Assembly (NCBI GenBank): GCA_019421315.1
Contig: JAHZFN010000117.1
Coordinates: forward strand, 7,878-13,458
Length of the DNA: 5,581 nucleotides
Direction: 5' to 3'
DNA from: Peptococcaceae bacterium
GTDB taxonomy: Bacteria > Bacillota > Dehalobacteriia > UBA4068 > UBA4997
Shown here piece by piece: positions 1 to 5,581 of the stretch (position 1 is its first letter; every line of letters starts with the position of its first letter). Below the pieces are notes generated by a model. That model was not told the origin of the DNA and ran no database searches. It saw nothing but the letters and a program-made list of their open reading frames with translations. A program made the position numbers and the translations under genes.

Positions 1-694
1 GTCCCAAACCGCGGATTGTCATATCACGGTTGTTGCTGACAATGGAGCCTGCCGCCATGTTAATATTGTTGGCTTTGATAGTGTTGACGATGCTGTCCAG
101 AGTCAAGCCGTAATTTTCCAGAACCGTTTCGTCAATATCGATGGAAACAACCTCTGTTAAACCGCCGCCCACCTGAACCGAAGCCACACCCTCGCAGCTT
201 TCGATGTTGGGAACAATTTCATTGTCAACCGTATTTTTTAAATCTGCCAAGCTGCCCTCGCCGCTGACAGCCATAATCAAAACAGGCATGGCGTTCATGG
301 ACATTCTGTAAATAGTCGGCGTACCCGCCTCATCGGGCAGTTGGTCTTTCACCAAATCTATCTTTTCCCGCATATTCAGGCTGGCAAAATCAAGATCCGT
401 ATTATAATCATAAGTTACCATAACCATGGACAAGCCCGAAGACGACTGGGACTGAATGCTGTCCACATTCTGCAGACTGGCAAAAGCATCCTCCAAAGGC
501 TTGGTAACCATGTTTTCAACCTCTTCCGAGCCTGCACCGCTGTATGTGGTGTAAACCATAGTCATCGGCATTTCCATGGCGGGGAAAAGATCCAAACCTA
601 TATTGGTAAAGGAAACGACACCCAACAGAACAACGCACAAAAAGCACATTGCAACAGTTACCCGCCGTTTAACGGTCATTCGTATAAAACCCAT
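1..694 (-). CDS. RND-family efflux permease (AcrB-like), N-terminal part, cut by window edge
   Basis: This is the inner-membrane, proton-driven pump subunit of a tripartite-type efflux system, working with the adaptor encoded just upstream. Only the first 231 codons are present, whereas family members are usually about 1,000-1,050 residues. The translation starts MGFIRMTVKRRVTV, followed by one hydrophobic helix (about residues 12-30). Next come the family-typical GLDLFP (33-38), the YSGAGSEEVE segment (51-60) and VTKPLED (63-69). The rest (about 40-231) is hydrophilic and matches the first periplasmic porter-domain region of RND pumps. The start is supported by AGGAGG at 700-705, 5 nt before the ATG. 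The gene begins 17 nt after the adaptor's stop codon, so the two are almost certainly cotranscribed. The substrate cannot be read from this part. A drug, detergent or metabolite exporter is likely. Assignment to RND is firm; the exact subfamily is open. Confidence 0.93.
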   Translation of the reverse strand, partial: MGFIRMTVKRRVTVAMCFLCVVLLGVVSFTNIGLDLFPAMEMPMTMVYTTYSGAGSEEVENMVTKPLEDAFASLQNVDSIQSQSSSGLSMVMVTYDYNTDLDFASLNMREKIDLVKDQLPDEAGTPTIYRMSMNAMPVLIMAVSGEGSLADLKNTVDNEIVPNIESCEGVASVQVGGGLTEVVSIDIDETVLENYGLTLDSIVNTIKANNINMAAGSIVSNNRDMTIRGLG

Positions 695-711
695 TATGAC
701 CTCCTGTTTTA

Positions 712-1854
712 TTATTCTGTTTTGGCATTGCCGTCTGTGTTATTTGTATCGGTTACGGTTTGGGCGTTGGTCATATCCCGCACCAAAGCTCCGTCATAAA
801 GCAAGTGATTACCCGTGGTTACAACAGTATCGCCGATTTTCAAGCCGGAAACGACCTGAACATATTTTTCGTTGCTCATACCGACTTTGACCTCAACCTT
901 TTTAACAGTATTGTCGTCCTGCAAAACATAAACGCAGTTGTCGGTGTTGACAGCCTCGGCAGGCACAACCAGAACATTGTTGGCGCTGTTGGTAACAAGC
1001 TGCGCTTCGGCAAACATACCGGGTTTCAAAAGACCGCTGGCGTTGCTGATGGTGATTTCCACGGGATATGTATTGGTTTGCCGGTCGGCGGCGGGAGCCA
1101 CGCTGGTAATTTTGCCGACAAATTCATATTCGCTGGCAGCCTCAATTTTCACGTTCAGCGTTTCGCCCGCTTTCACATGATTGATGTTGCTTTCGGTAAC
1201 ATTTGCTTTGATTTTAACGTTGTCAACCGTTACCAGACGAACCACGGGACCGCCTGTGGAAGCCATGCCGCCCTGCTGAACGTTGACGGCGGCAACCTGC
1301 CCGCTGATGGGAGCGGAAACCGTGCAGTTGGAAATTTGCTGCTGCGCAGACTGCACCTGGGCGGCGGCGGCGTCAACGCCTGATGTGTCAACCGCCAGCT
1401 GCGCCTGTTCAACCTGCTGTTCCGATACTGCGCCTTCTGCATACAAGGCCTGCATTTTTGCCAGGTTTGACTTGGCATTGTTGGCGTTTGCCAAGGCGGC
1501 GTTATAGTTTGCCTGCGCCTGCAAAAGCGCCGACTGATAATTGGAGTTATCTATGGTACAGATTGTCTGCCCCGAATAAACGTAATCGCCCACGGCAACG
1601 CCGATATACTGCACCGTGCCTGAGGTAGACGGCGCAACGTCAACTTCTTTGTCACCCTCCAGCGTACCCTTTAGGGTGGTGGTTTCCTCAATCGTTCCCA
1701 TCTGCACGGCGGCAGTTTCCACAGCCGTGCCGTTATCTTCCTCGGTTGTGGCGGTGTTATCCATATTGCCGAAAATTCTGCCCACAATAAACACAACCAA
1801 AATAATTGCCACAGCAATAATGATTACGGTTTTTTTGCTTTTCAGTTTCGCCAT
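712..1854 (-). CDS. RND efflux periplasmic adaptor (membrane fusion protein, HlyD/AcrA-like)
   Basis: The 380-residue product bridges the RND permease and the outer part of the export path. The N-terminus is a short basic stretch (MAKLKSKK) and one membrane anchor (about 9-28). No lipobox cysteine is visible, so it looks anchored by a helix rather than lipidated. Residues about 70-105 and 176-210 form the two halves of the lipoyl-like domain; the second carries APISGQVAAVNVQQGG. Between them lies an Ala/Gln/Asn-rich alpha-helical hairpin (about 105-175). A beta-barrel (about 212-290, with LKPGMFAEA at 276-284) and a membrane-proximal domain (about 294-355) follow. The last 20 residues are an Asn/Thr/Asp-rich tail, probably disordered. 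The only in-frame ATG is at 1854. AAGG lies 2 nt upstream, which is tight, and a better AAGGAG (1869-1874) lies 14 nt upstream, which is long, so initiation may be inefficient. It is the first gene of the efflux operon, 17 nt ahead of the permease. Confidence 0.95.
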   Translation of the reverse strand: MAKLKSKKTVIIIAVAIILVVFIVGRIFGNMDNTATTEEDNGTAVETAAVQMGTIEETTTLKGTLEGDKEVDVAPSTSGTVQYIGVAVGDYVYSGQTICTIDNSNYQSALLQAQANYNAALANANNAKSNLAKMQALYAEGAVSEQQVEQAQLAVDTSGVDAAAAQVQSAQQQISNCTVSAPISGQVAAVNVQQGGMASTGGPVVRLVTVDNVKIKANVTESNINHVKAGETLNVKIEAASEYEFVGKITSVAPAADRQTNTYPVEITISNASGLLKPGMFAEAQLVTNSANNVLVVPAEAVNTDNCVYVLQDDNTVKKVEVKVGMSNEKYVQVVSGLKIGDTVVTTGNHLLYDGALVRDMTNAQTVTDTNNTDGNAKTE

Positions 1855-2195
1855 TTCCTTTTTTGCAGCTCCTTCTTTTCTTAAAAATCACCTTAATAAA
1901 ATATCCGACAAGCCTGCGGCTTTGGGCAAAGCTTATCGCCTATGTGAACCGCACCGAAAATTTCCCGCATATCAATTTTTATTCCAAACAACAAAATAAA
2001 ATGAATAAAACAAATTTATTAATCCTGCCAACTCTGCCGAAGCAGACGAAAATTTTCTGCGGTTTATTATGAAAATCGTCAACATCACCCTATCAGAGAA
2101 ACAGAAAAAAACGGCAAATAAAAAACGCTGTCAAACATTAATTATCAAACCGTCCTGCAAAGGGCAACATATCCGACCGACCGGTCGGTCGGATA
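1855..2195 (-). other. Long untranslated leader of the efflux operon
   Basis: About 341 nt separate the predicted transcription start (about 2195) from the adaptor ATG. I see no convincing gene here on either strand. Short inverted repeats are visible, for example GCTTT/AAAGC around a 4-base loop (1919-1932) and GCAGA/TCTGC around 2042-2060, but no U-tract terminator follows them in the minus-strand direction. A 37-codon minus-strand ORF (2085 to 1972) could be a leader peptide but is unsupported. I recognise no riboswitch motif. The extent of the leader depends on the promoter call. Confidence 0.45.
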
Positions 2196-2199
2196 TGTT
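2166..2199. promoter_or_regulatory. 34-bp perfect palindrome, probable TetR-family operator
   Basis: AACATATCCGACCGACC (2166-2182) is followed directly by its exact reverse complement (2183-2199), with no spacer and no mismatch. The GC-rich core CCGACCGACCGGTCGGTCGG is of the type bound by TetR-family repressors, which favour near-perfect palindromes with ACCGACCGGTCGGT-like centres. It lies immediately downstream of the -10 hexamer at 2202-2207 and would cover about -4 to +30 of the efflux transcript, a classic blocking position. Since TetR proteins often control RND/MFP pumps, ligand-relieved repression of the efflux operon is the simplest reading. A terminator role is less likely: on the minus strand no U-tract follows, and on the plus strand only a short interrupted T stretch. 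That TetR protein binds it is inference; the palindrome and its position are seen directly. Confidence 0.85.
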
Positions 2200-2201
2200 T
2201 T

Positions 2202-2230
2202 ATTATAATATACATATATTAAAATTGCAA
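2202..2230 (-). promoter_or_regulatory. Sigma70-type promoter of the efflux operon
   Basis: On the minus strand TTGCAA (2225-2230, 4 of 6 to the -35 consensus) is followed after exactly 17 nt by TATAAT (2202-2207, perfect -10). The predicted start site is about 2195, inside the palindromic operator. The nearest downstream minus-strand gene is the adaptor at 1854. The surrounding DNA is AT-rich, so chance hexamers occur, but the combination of spacing, perfect -10 and abutting operator makes this the best-supported promoter in the window. Confidence 0.8.
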
Positions 2231-2374
2231 GAAAGAATCACGGGAAAATCAAGCTAAATTCCGGTTTTAATCAAAAAAATCAATATCAAAAACTAACTTT
2301 TCGCCGCAGATTACAATATGCTGCAAAAATACGAATTTTTTTTCAACCACAGCAATAACAGCAGAAATTTCCCG

Positions 2375-2419
2375 AAAAAAAAAGCAAGCAGGTTCGGTTT
2401 TATTAAAAACCGAACCTGC
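2375..2419 (-). terminator. Intrinsic terminator downstream of the HAD hydrolase gene
   Basis: A 14-bp perfect stem (2388-2401 with 2406-2419; arm GCAGGTTCGGTTTT on the plus strand) encloses a 4-base ATTA loop. Reading on the minus strand, the stem is followed by TTGC and then nine consecutive T (2383-2375). It lies 67 nt after the HAD stop codon and about 145 nt before the efflux promoter, so it ends the transporter/hydrolase transcript and insulates the efflux operon. On the plus strand only GATTTTAA follows, a much poorer tail, so it works mainly in the minus direction. Confidence 0.88.
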
Positions 2420-2486
2420 GATTTTAATGTCTGCAACGCCAAGCCGCCTGCGTTGTTTTGGTTATTTGTTTTTATTTTTATTTATT

Positions 2487-3158
2487 TTAGCCATGGAAAA
2501 ATTCGGCATTCAGACTGTCGGCAATGCTTTTGCGCCATGCCGTAATTTTCAGCTTCGGCACAATATCGTATTTTTCCCAGTATTCGTCAGGCTGTTTGCC
2601 GTAAGCAATAAAGGGTATCCCCGCCTGCTTCGCCGCTGCGCCGTCCAGCCAGGAATCACCCAGCATAACCCAACGCAAAACCTGCGGGTGATCCTCCATA
2701 ATGCTGATTATGCCCTTGGGAGAGGGCTTCAATTCGTTATATTCGTCTCTGGCATGAATTTCATGAAAATACTTGGTCAAATCGGCGTTTTTCATCGCCA
2801 GCTTTGCCGCCGACAAAGCGTTATTGGTCAAAACCGTCATGAAAAAACCAACGTTTTGCAAAGCCGCCAAGGCTTCGGCGGCGCCCTCCTCAATATCTAC
2901 CCGATTCATGCCCAAAGCCTCAACCGCCGCCACATCTGCCCACAGAGCAGCAATTTGCTCGGCGGAAAAGCCATGCTCCTGCGCCCAGTTAATCATCTGT
3001 GCCGTTGCCATCGAAGCAAAATCCGCAGCTGCGATTTTCAGTTCGCTGCGGCAAATGCGGCTGATTGTATCAGCTGTTCGGCGGTGCATTTCCGCAAAAT
3101 CTATGTGAGTATCCAAAATTGTATTGTCCATATCGAAAATCAAACCGTATTTTTTCAT
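2487..3158 (-). CDS. HAD-superfamily hydrolase, phosphoglycolate phosphatase-like
   Basis: The 223-residue soluble, probably cytoplasmic protein has all four HAD motifs. Motif I is DMDNT (9-13), with nucleophile Asp9 and acid/base Asp11. Motif II is LTNN (110-113, Thr111). Motif III is the Lys of KPSP (Lys144). Motif IV is GDSWLD (167-172), whose Asp168 and Asp172 would bind Mg2+. The helical stretch between motifs I and II (about 16-95) is a C1-type cap, and the length fits the Gph/PGMB-like subfamily. The family mostly removes phosphate from small metabolites; the substrate cannot be told from sequence. The ATG is supported by AAGGAG (3167-3172) 8 nt upstream. The gene sits 56 nt after the EamA transporter on the same strand, so cotranscription is likely, and a strong terminator follows. 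A long plus-strand ORF overlapping it is antisense and not a gene. Confidence 0.93.
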   Translation of the reverse strand: MKKYGLIFDMDNTILDTHIDFAEMHRRTADTISRICRSELKIAAADFASMATAQMINWAQEHGFSAEQIAALWADVAAVEALGMNRVDIEEGAAEALAALQNVGFFMTVLTNNALSAAKLAMKNADLTKYFHEIHARDEYNELKPSPKGIISIMEDHPQVLRWVMLGDSWLDGAAAKQAGIPFIAYGKQPDEYWEKYDIVPKLKITAWRKSIADSLNAEFFHG

Positions 3159-3214
3159 TTTCGCTTCTCCTTAAAAATTTTTATTACATATCTTTTTATT
3201 CTGCATATATTGCT

Positions 3215-4201
3215 TCAGGTATTTTCGGTGCGCCTTTCTGCCGTTTCGCTTTGCAAAACGGCAACCTCATCTGCCTTTTGCCACTGCTTTTGTTTGATGA
3301 AATCCAGCATTGTGTAGGCTATCAGCGAACCCAAAATCAAGACAGCGCCGATAAACTGATTGAAAACCATAGTTTCGCCCAAAAACAGCATGGCAAAAAT
3401 CACCGATGACAAAGGGTTCAAATTGTTGAAAAGCGCCGCCGTGGCAATGCCCAGCCTGCTGATACCGTTGTTCCAAAGCATGGTTGCGAAGCCGCCGCAA
3501 ATCAAGCCCGCATAGCAAACCTTGGCATAGTCCGCCGCCGAAACGCCCTCAAAAGACACAGGGAACCAAGGCGTTAGACAAAGCAAAACCACAAAGCCCA
3601 AAGCATTGATGATAACCCCCCAAACCGCCCAGTGCAATCGGTTGTTAAAAGGAATTAAAATGACGGAAAAAGCCGACCACATTATAACATTGGCAATGAA
3701 AAATAAATCACCGATATTCAGGCTGAAATGACCGCTGTTGGCAGGCTTGAACCAAATGAGAATTACAGCGCCGCAAACCGCCAAAATCAAAGGCAAAACC
3801 GCCGATTTTTTGACGGGAATCCGCAGAAAAACCGCCGCCATAAACACTGTTGCTATGGGATTTATGCCGTTTATCAGGGCGGCGTTGGTGGCGGTTGTGT
3901 ATGTCAGCCCTATGCACATATTGAACATGAACCCCGCCGCACCGAAAAGCGAAAGCGCCAGCAAATACCACTTGCACTGCCAAATTTTTTGCAGGCTTGC
4001 GGTTCGGCGGTTTTTAACTGCCAGCGGCAAAAAGAACAACGCCGCAAAAACAAGACGAAACAAAGCCATCGTCATTGGTGTCATGTCGGCGGCGGCACTG
4101 CGGATAACCACAAACGCCGAACCCCAGGAAACGACGCAGATAACCAAGCCTATGTAATCAAGAGCCTTGTTCTTCTTTTTTTCCGTAATATTTTCTGTCA
4201 T
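3215..4201 (-). CDS. EamA/DMT-superfamily transporter (10 TM segments)
   Basis: The 328-residue product is an inner-membrane carrier of the drug/metabolite transporter type, with the usual two tandem five-helix EamA repeats (about 15-151 and 163-300). The first repeat opens with SWGSAFVVIR (25-34). The second ends with the typical NPLSSVIFAMLFLGE stretch (262-276), whose LGE motif (274-276) is characteristic of the family. A short basic N-terminus (ITEKKKNK) and a charged C-terminal tail (about 301-328, rich in K, Q and E) flank the membrane part, consistent with both ends in the cytoplasm. Family members export amino acids, nucleosides or other metabolites; substrate is not predictable here. 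The ATG is preceded by AGAGGT (4213-4218) at 11 nt. It is the first gene of a probable two-gene unit with the HAD hydrolase and diverges from the Hyf-type gene to the right. Confidence 0.93.
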   Translation of the reverse strand: MTENITEKKKNKALDYIGLVICVVSWGSAFVVIRSAAADMTPMTMALFRLVFAALFFLPLAVKNRRTASLQKIWQCKWYLLALSLFGAAGFMFNMCIGLTYTTATNAALINGINPIATVFMAAVFLRIPVKKSAVLPLILAVCGAVILIWFKPANSGHFSLNIGDLFFIANVIMWSAFSVILIPFNNRLHWAVWGVIINALGFVVLLCLTPWFPVSFEGVSAADYAKVCYAGLICGGFATMLWNNGISRLGIATAALFNNLNPLSSVIFAMLFLGETMVFNQFIGAVLILGSLIAYTMLDFIKQKQWQKADEVAVLQSETAERRTENT

Positions 4202-4350
4202 TTTTTATTGCTACCTCTGAATATCTTCCTTTTTAATAATATCTTCTTAAATTATAAATATATTTTTTCTGACAATACCCAATCGGCGAAATTCGCAATT
4301 CGCTTCTGATTTTACTGATTTTATTATGATTTTATATTATCTAATTTTAT

Positions 4351-4359
4351 ATTATATCA
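4351..4359 (-). promoter_or_regulatory. Candidate extended -10 promoter for the EamA/HAD unit
   Basis: On the minus strand TGATATAAT reads as a perfect extended -10 element (TGN plus TATAAT at 4351-4356). No good -35 lies at 17 nt; the nearest resemblance, TTGCCG, is 20 nt away. The predicted start is about 4344, giving a leader of about 143 nt to the EamA ATG. The AT-rich setting makes chance matches common, so this is a moderate call. Confidence 0.45.
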
Positions 4360-4557
4360 TACAAATCCAAAATTTTCGGCAAAATGGCAAAAATTCTCCC
4401 AAATATTAAAAATATTATGCCAAGATATTTTCCAAAGTTACCAAACGCCGCCGCAAAAAAAAGAATCGGAAACACAAACTGCATAAAAAAACGCCTGCCT
4501 GCGAATTGTTAGATAATAAAGGCAAGTTTTCAGAAATTTATTACTTCGGCTATTAGG

Positions 4558-4587
4558 TTGACGAAAAGCGGAAAGCTTCTATATAAT
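4558..4587 (+). promoter_or_regulatory. Candidate promoter P1 for the Hyf-type operon
   Basis: TTGACG (4558-4563, 5 of 6) and TATAAT (4582-4587, perfect) are separated by 18 nt, a near-consensus sigma70-type promoter. The start would be about 4594, leaving a leader of about 201 nt before the ATG at 4795. It is the best-scoring plus-strand promoter in this intergenic region by eye. Confidence 0.65.
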
Positions 4588-4595
4588 ATAAAATG

Positions 4596-4620
4596 TGTGT
4601 TTTTTGTTAAAAAAAGCACA
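4596..4620 (+). other. AT-rich hairpin at the predicted P1 transcript 5' end
   Basis: TGTGTTTTTT (4596-4605) can pair with AAAAAGCACA (4611-4620) as a 10-bp stem with one G-T wobble and a 5-base loop. It begins 2 nt after the predicted P1 start. A run of seven T (4628-4634) follows 7 nt after the stem. The stem is too A/T-rich and too far from the T run to be a confident terminator; it could be a 5' stabilising hairpin or chance. Confidence 0.25.
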
Positions 4621-4636
4621 GTTTAGGTTTTTTATT

Positions 4637-4665
4637 TTGACATTATTATGCATTTGGAATTAAAT
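4637..4665 (+). promoter_or_regulatory. Candidate promoter P2 for the Hyf-type operon
   Basis: A perfect -35 TTGACA (4637-4642) is followed after 17 nt by TTAAAT (4660-4665, 4 of 6 to the -10 consensus). The start would be about 4672, with a leader of about 123 nt. The weak -10 in AT-rich DNA keeps confidence low. Confidence 0.35.
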
Positions 4666-4737
4666 AATATTAATTTTCGGATTTTCGTTTTTTAATATTT
4701 TTTAATTCGCCAATGCAAAAAAAATGTCGTTGTTCAC

Positions 4738-4746
4738 TGTTATAAT
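4738..4746 (+). promoter_or_regulatory. Candidate extended -10 promoter P3 for the Hyf-type operon
   Basis: TGTTATAAT is a perfect extended -10 (TGN plus TATAAT at 4741-4746) without a recognisable -35. It would start transcription at about 4753, only 42 nt before the ATG, an ordinary leader length. AT-richness makes chance occurrence plausible. Confidence 0.4.
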
Positions 4747-4794
4747 TGTTATTATTAAAAGGATTTATTATTTAATTGAGGAGTGTTATTTTTC

Positions 4795-5581
4795 ATGGAT
4801 TTCAATTCCGCAGTCTGGCTTTTTTCGGCAAGCATCGGGCTTTTGGTTTTGGCAGCCTTGTCGGCGCTTATTTTAAACAAAACCGCAAAAGCCGCCAACG
4901 TTGTGCCGAACCTCATCTGTATGGCGGCCGCCGTTTTCGGCTTGGCAGGGGCTTTTTTGCAGCTGCTGCCCCAAGCAGAAGCCGTAACCATCGCCGACCT
5001 GACAACATCTGTTCCCCTGCTTAGCCTTCAGATGTCGGTAGACAAGCTTTCCGCCTTTTTTCTGTTTGCTTTGTTTTTGCTGACTTTTGCCGTTTCCCTT
5101 TATTCTATTGGATATTTGCGGCATTATTACGGCAAGCGGCAGGTTGGGCTTTTCAACTTTCTTTATGCAGTTTTCATTTTGTCCATGGTTATGGTAATCA
5201 CGGCGGCAAACACGCTGTTCTTCTTCCTGTCTTGGGAAATTATGTCTGTCGTTTCTTACTTTCTGGTGGTTTTTGAACACGAAAAACAGGAAACCGTCAA
5301 GGCAGGCACTTTATATGTCATCATGACTCATATTGCCGCCGCCTTTTTGATGATTGCCTTTATGACTGTGTTCAGCTACACGGGAACCTTCGATATGCAG
5401 GCAGACACCTCCGTTATGCCGTTGGCGGCGCAAAATGCAGTCTTTGTTCTGTTTTTAATTGGTTTCGGCACCAAGGCGGGCATGATTCCCCTGCACATCT
5501 GGCTGCCAAAAGCGCACCCTGCGGCCGCCTCCAATGTTTCCGCCTTGATGTCGGGTGTCATGATCAAAACTGCCGTTTACG
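4795..5581 (+). CDS. hyfB: Hydrogenase-4 component B-like proton-translocating membrane subunit, N-terminal part
   Basis: This is an antiporter-like membrane subunit related to NuoL/MrpD and closest by motif to HyfB/HycC of group 4 hydrogenase complexes, which couple electron transfer to ion pumping. The first 262 codons are present; HyfB proteins are usually about 600-670 residues, so the gene runs off the window. Several hydrophobic helices are evident (about 8-27, 38-58, 85-106, 120-138, 140-160, 172-195, 213-226). The Proton_antipo_M-type core starts near LSWEIMS (145-151), with the conserved helix-5 Glu148. GTKAGMIPLHIWLPKAHPAA (225-244) carries Lys227 and His234, and VSALMSGVMIKT (248-259) carries Lys258, all typical proton-path residues of this branch. 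AKAHP rather than the NuoL-type PDAMEGP and the MSGVMIK ending favour HyfB over NuoL. GAGGAG (4778-4783) lies 11 nt before the ATG. It probably opens a hyf-type operon continuing to the right; the other subunits are outside the window. Confidence 0.88.
   Translation, partial: MDFNSAVWLFSASIGLLVLAALSALILNKTAKAANVVPNLICMAAAVFGLAGAFLQLLPQAEAVTIADLTTSVPLLSLQMSVDKLSAFFLFALFLLTFAVSLYSIGYLRHYYGKRQVGLFNFLYAVFILSMVMVITAANTLFFFLSWEIMSVVSYFLVVFEHEKQETVKAGTLYVIMTHIAAAFLMIAFMTVFSYTGTFDMQADTSVMPLAAQNAVFVLFLIGFGTKAGMIPLHIWLPKAHPAAASNVSALMSGVMIKTAVY

Larger units (their letters stand above)
4202..4794. other. 593-bp AT-rich divergent intergenic region
   Basis: This stretch separates the leftward EamA gene from the rightward Hyf-type gene. 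It is very AT-rich with many A and T runs, and I see no coding region, tRNA or recognisable RNA gene in it. It holds candidate promoters for both directions, listed separately. The segment from about 4380 to 4555 has no feature I can identify, apart from a weak 5-bp inverted repeat (TGCCT/AGGCA) on the minus strand near 4500-4530. Confidence 0.7.

Noticed and set aside
760..1383. A 207-codon plus-strand open frame opposite the adaptor gene
   Set aside because: It is antisense to the clear membrane fusion protein, is His/Gly/Asn-rich without a recognisable domain, and has no supporting start signal.
1901..1909. ATATCCGAC, identical to 9 bases of the operator arm, as a second half-site
   Set aside because: Only one half is present, without the inverted partner, and a 9-base match is not rare enough in this length of AT-rich DNA to claim a site.
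1893..1970. A 25-codon minus-strand frame just upstream of the adaptor
   Set aside because: There is no ribosome binding site and no recognisable peptide pattern; open frames of this size are expected by chance.
2069..2257. A 62-codon plus-strand open frame that spans the palindromic operator
   Set aside because: It runs through the operator and across the efflux promoter, has no ribosome binding site, and its composition is not gene-like.
2430..2452. Inverted repeat CAACGC/GCGTTG just after the HAD stop codon, as an extra terminator
   Set aside because: The stem is only 6 bp with a 10-base loop, and no T tract follows in the minus direction, while a far stronger terminator lies 10 bases further on.
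2427..3317. A 296-codon open frame on the plus strand opposite the HAD hydrolase
   Set aside because: It lies antisense to a gene with all four HAD motifs and a good ribosome binding site. Its translation is rich in Cys, His, Arg and Phe in the way antisense frames are, and shows no domain pattern.
3728..4309. A 193-codon plus-strand open frame opposite the EamA transporter
   Set aside because: It is antisense to a well-supported 10-TM transporter, and its composition (many Gln, Asn, Arg and His) is typical of shadow frames.
4490..4535. TGCCT/AGGCA repeat followed by seven T on the minus strand, as a terminator
   Set aside because: The stem is only 5 bp with a loop of about 19 bases, and no minus-strand gene lies upstream of it in the window.
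4873..5280. A 135-codon minus-strand open frame inside the hyfB-like gene
   Set aside because: The plus-strand frame carries the conserved antiporter-like motifs; this one is a Lys/Gln/Arg-rich shadow.

Overview
The window looks like chromosomal DNA from an anaerobic, moderately AT-rich bacterium. It combines strong AGGAGG-type ribosome binding sites, AT-rich intergenic DNA, an RND efflux pair and the first gene of a hydrogenase-4-type (Hyf) membrane complex. This would fit a diderm Firmicute such as one of the Negativicutes, but that placement is inference from gene content and style only. I see no rRNA, tRNA, CRISPR array, insertion sequence or other mobile-element signature.

Left part (1-2230, minus strand): a tripartite-efflux operon, transcribed right to left. 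A periplasmic adaptor (membrane fusion protein, 712-1854) is followed 17 nt later by the N-terminal 231 codons of an RND permease (1-694, running off the window). Upstream lies a near-consensus sigma70-type promoter (-35 TTGCAA, 17-nt spacer, -10 TATAAT). Its predicted start site falls inside a perfect 34-bp palindrome (2166-2199) with the CCGACCGACCGGTCGGTCGG core typical of TetR-family operators. The pump is therefore probably repressed by a TetR-family protein and induced by a ligand. No such regulator is encoded in the window. A leader of about 341 nt separates the predicted start site from the adaptor gene.

Middle part (2375-4359, minus strand): a 10-TM EamA/DMT-family transporter (3215-4201) and, 56 nt downstream, a HAD-superfamily phosphatase-like hydrolase (2487-3158). 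They probably share one transcript that ends at a strong intrinsic terminator (2375-2419). That terminator insulates the efflux operon from them.

Right part (4202-5581): a 593-bp AT-rich divergent intergenic region holds a candidate extended -10 promoter for the transporter and up to three candidate promoters for the plus-strand gene. That gene (4795 onward, cut by the window end after 262 codons) is a HyfB/HycC-type, NuoL-related proton-translocating subunit and probably opens a hydrogenase-4-like operon.

The genes belong to ordinary, well-described families. The most notable signal is the textbook promoter/operator of the efflux operon combined with its long leader. I found no convincing evidence of a wholly new system here.
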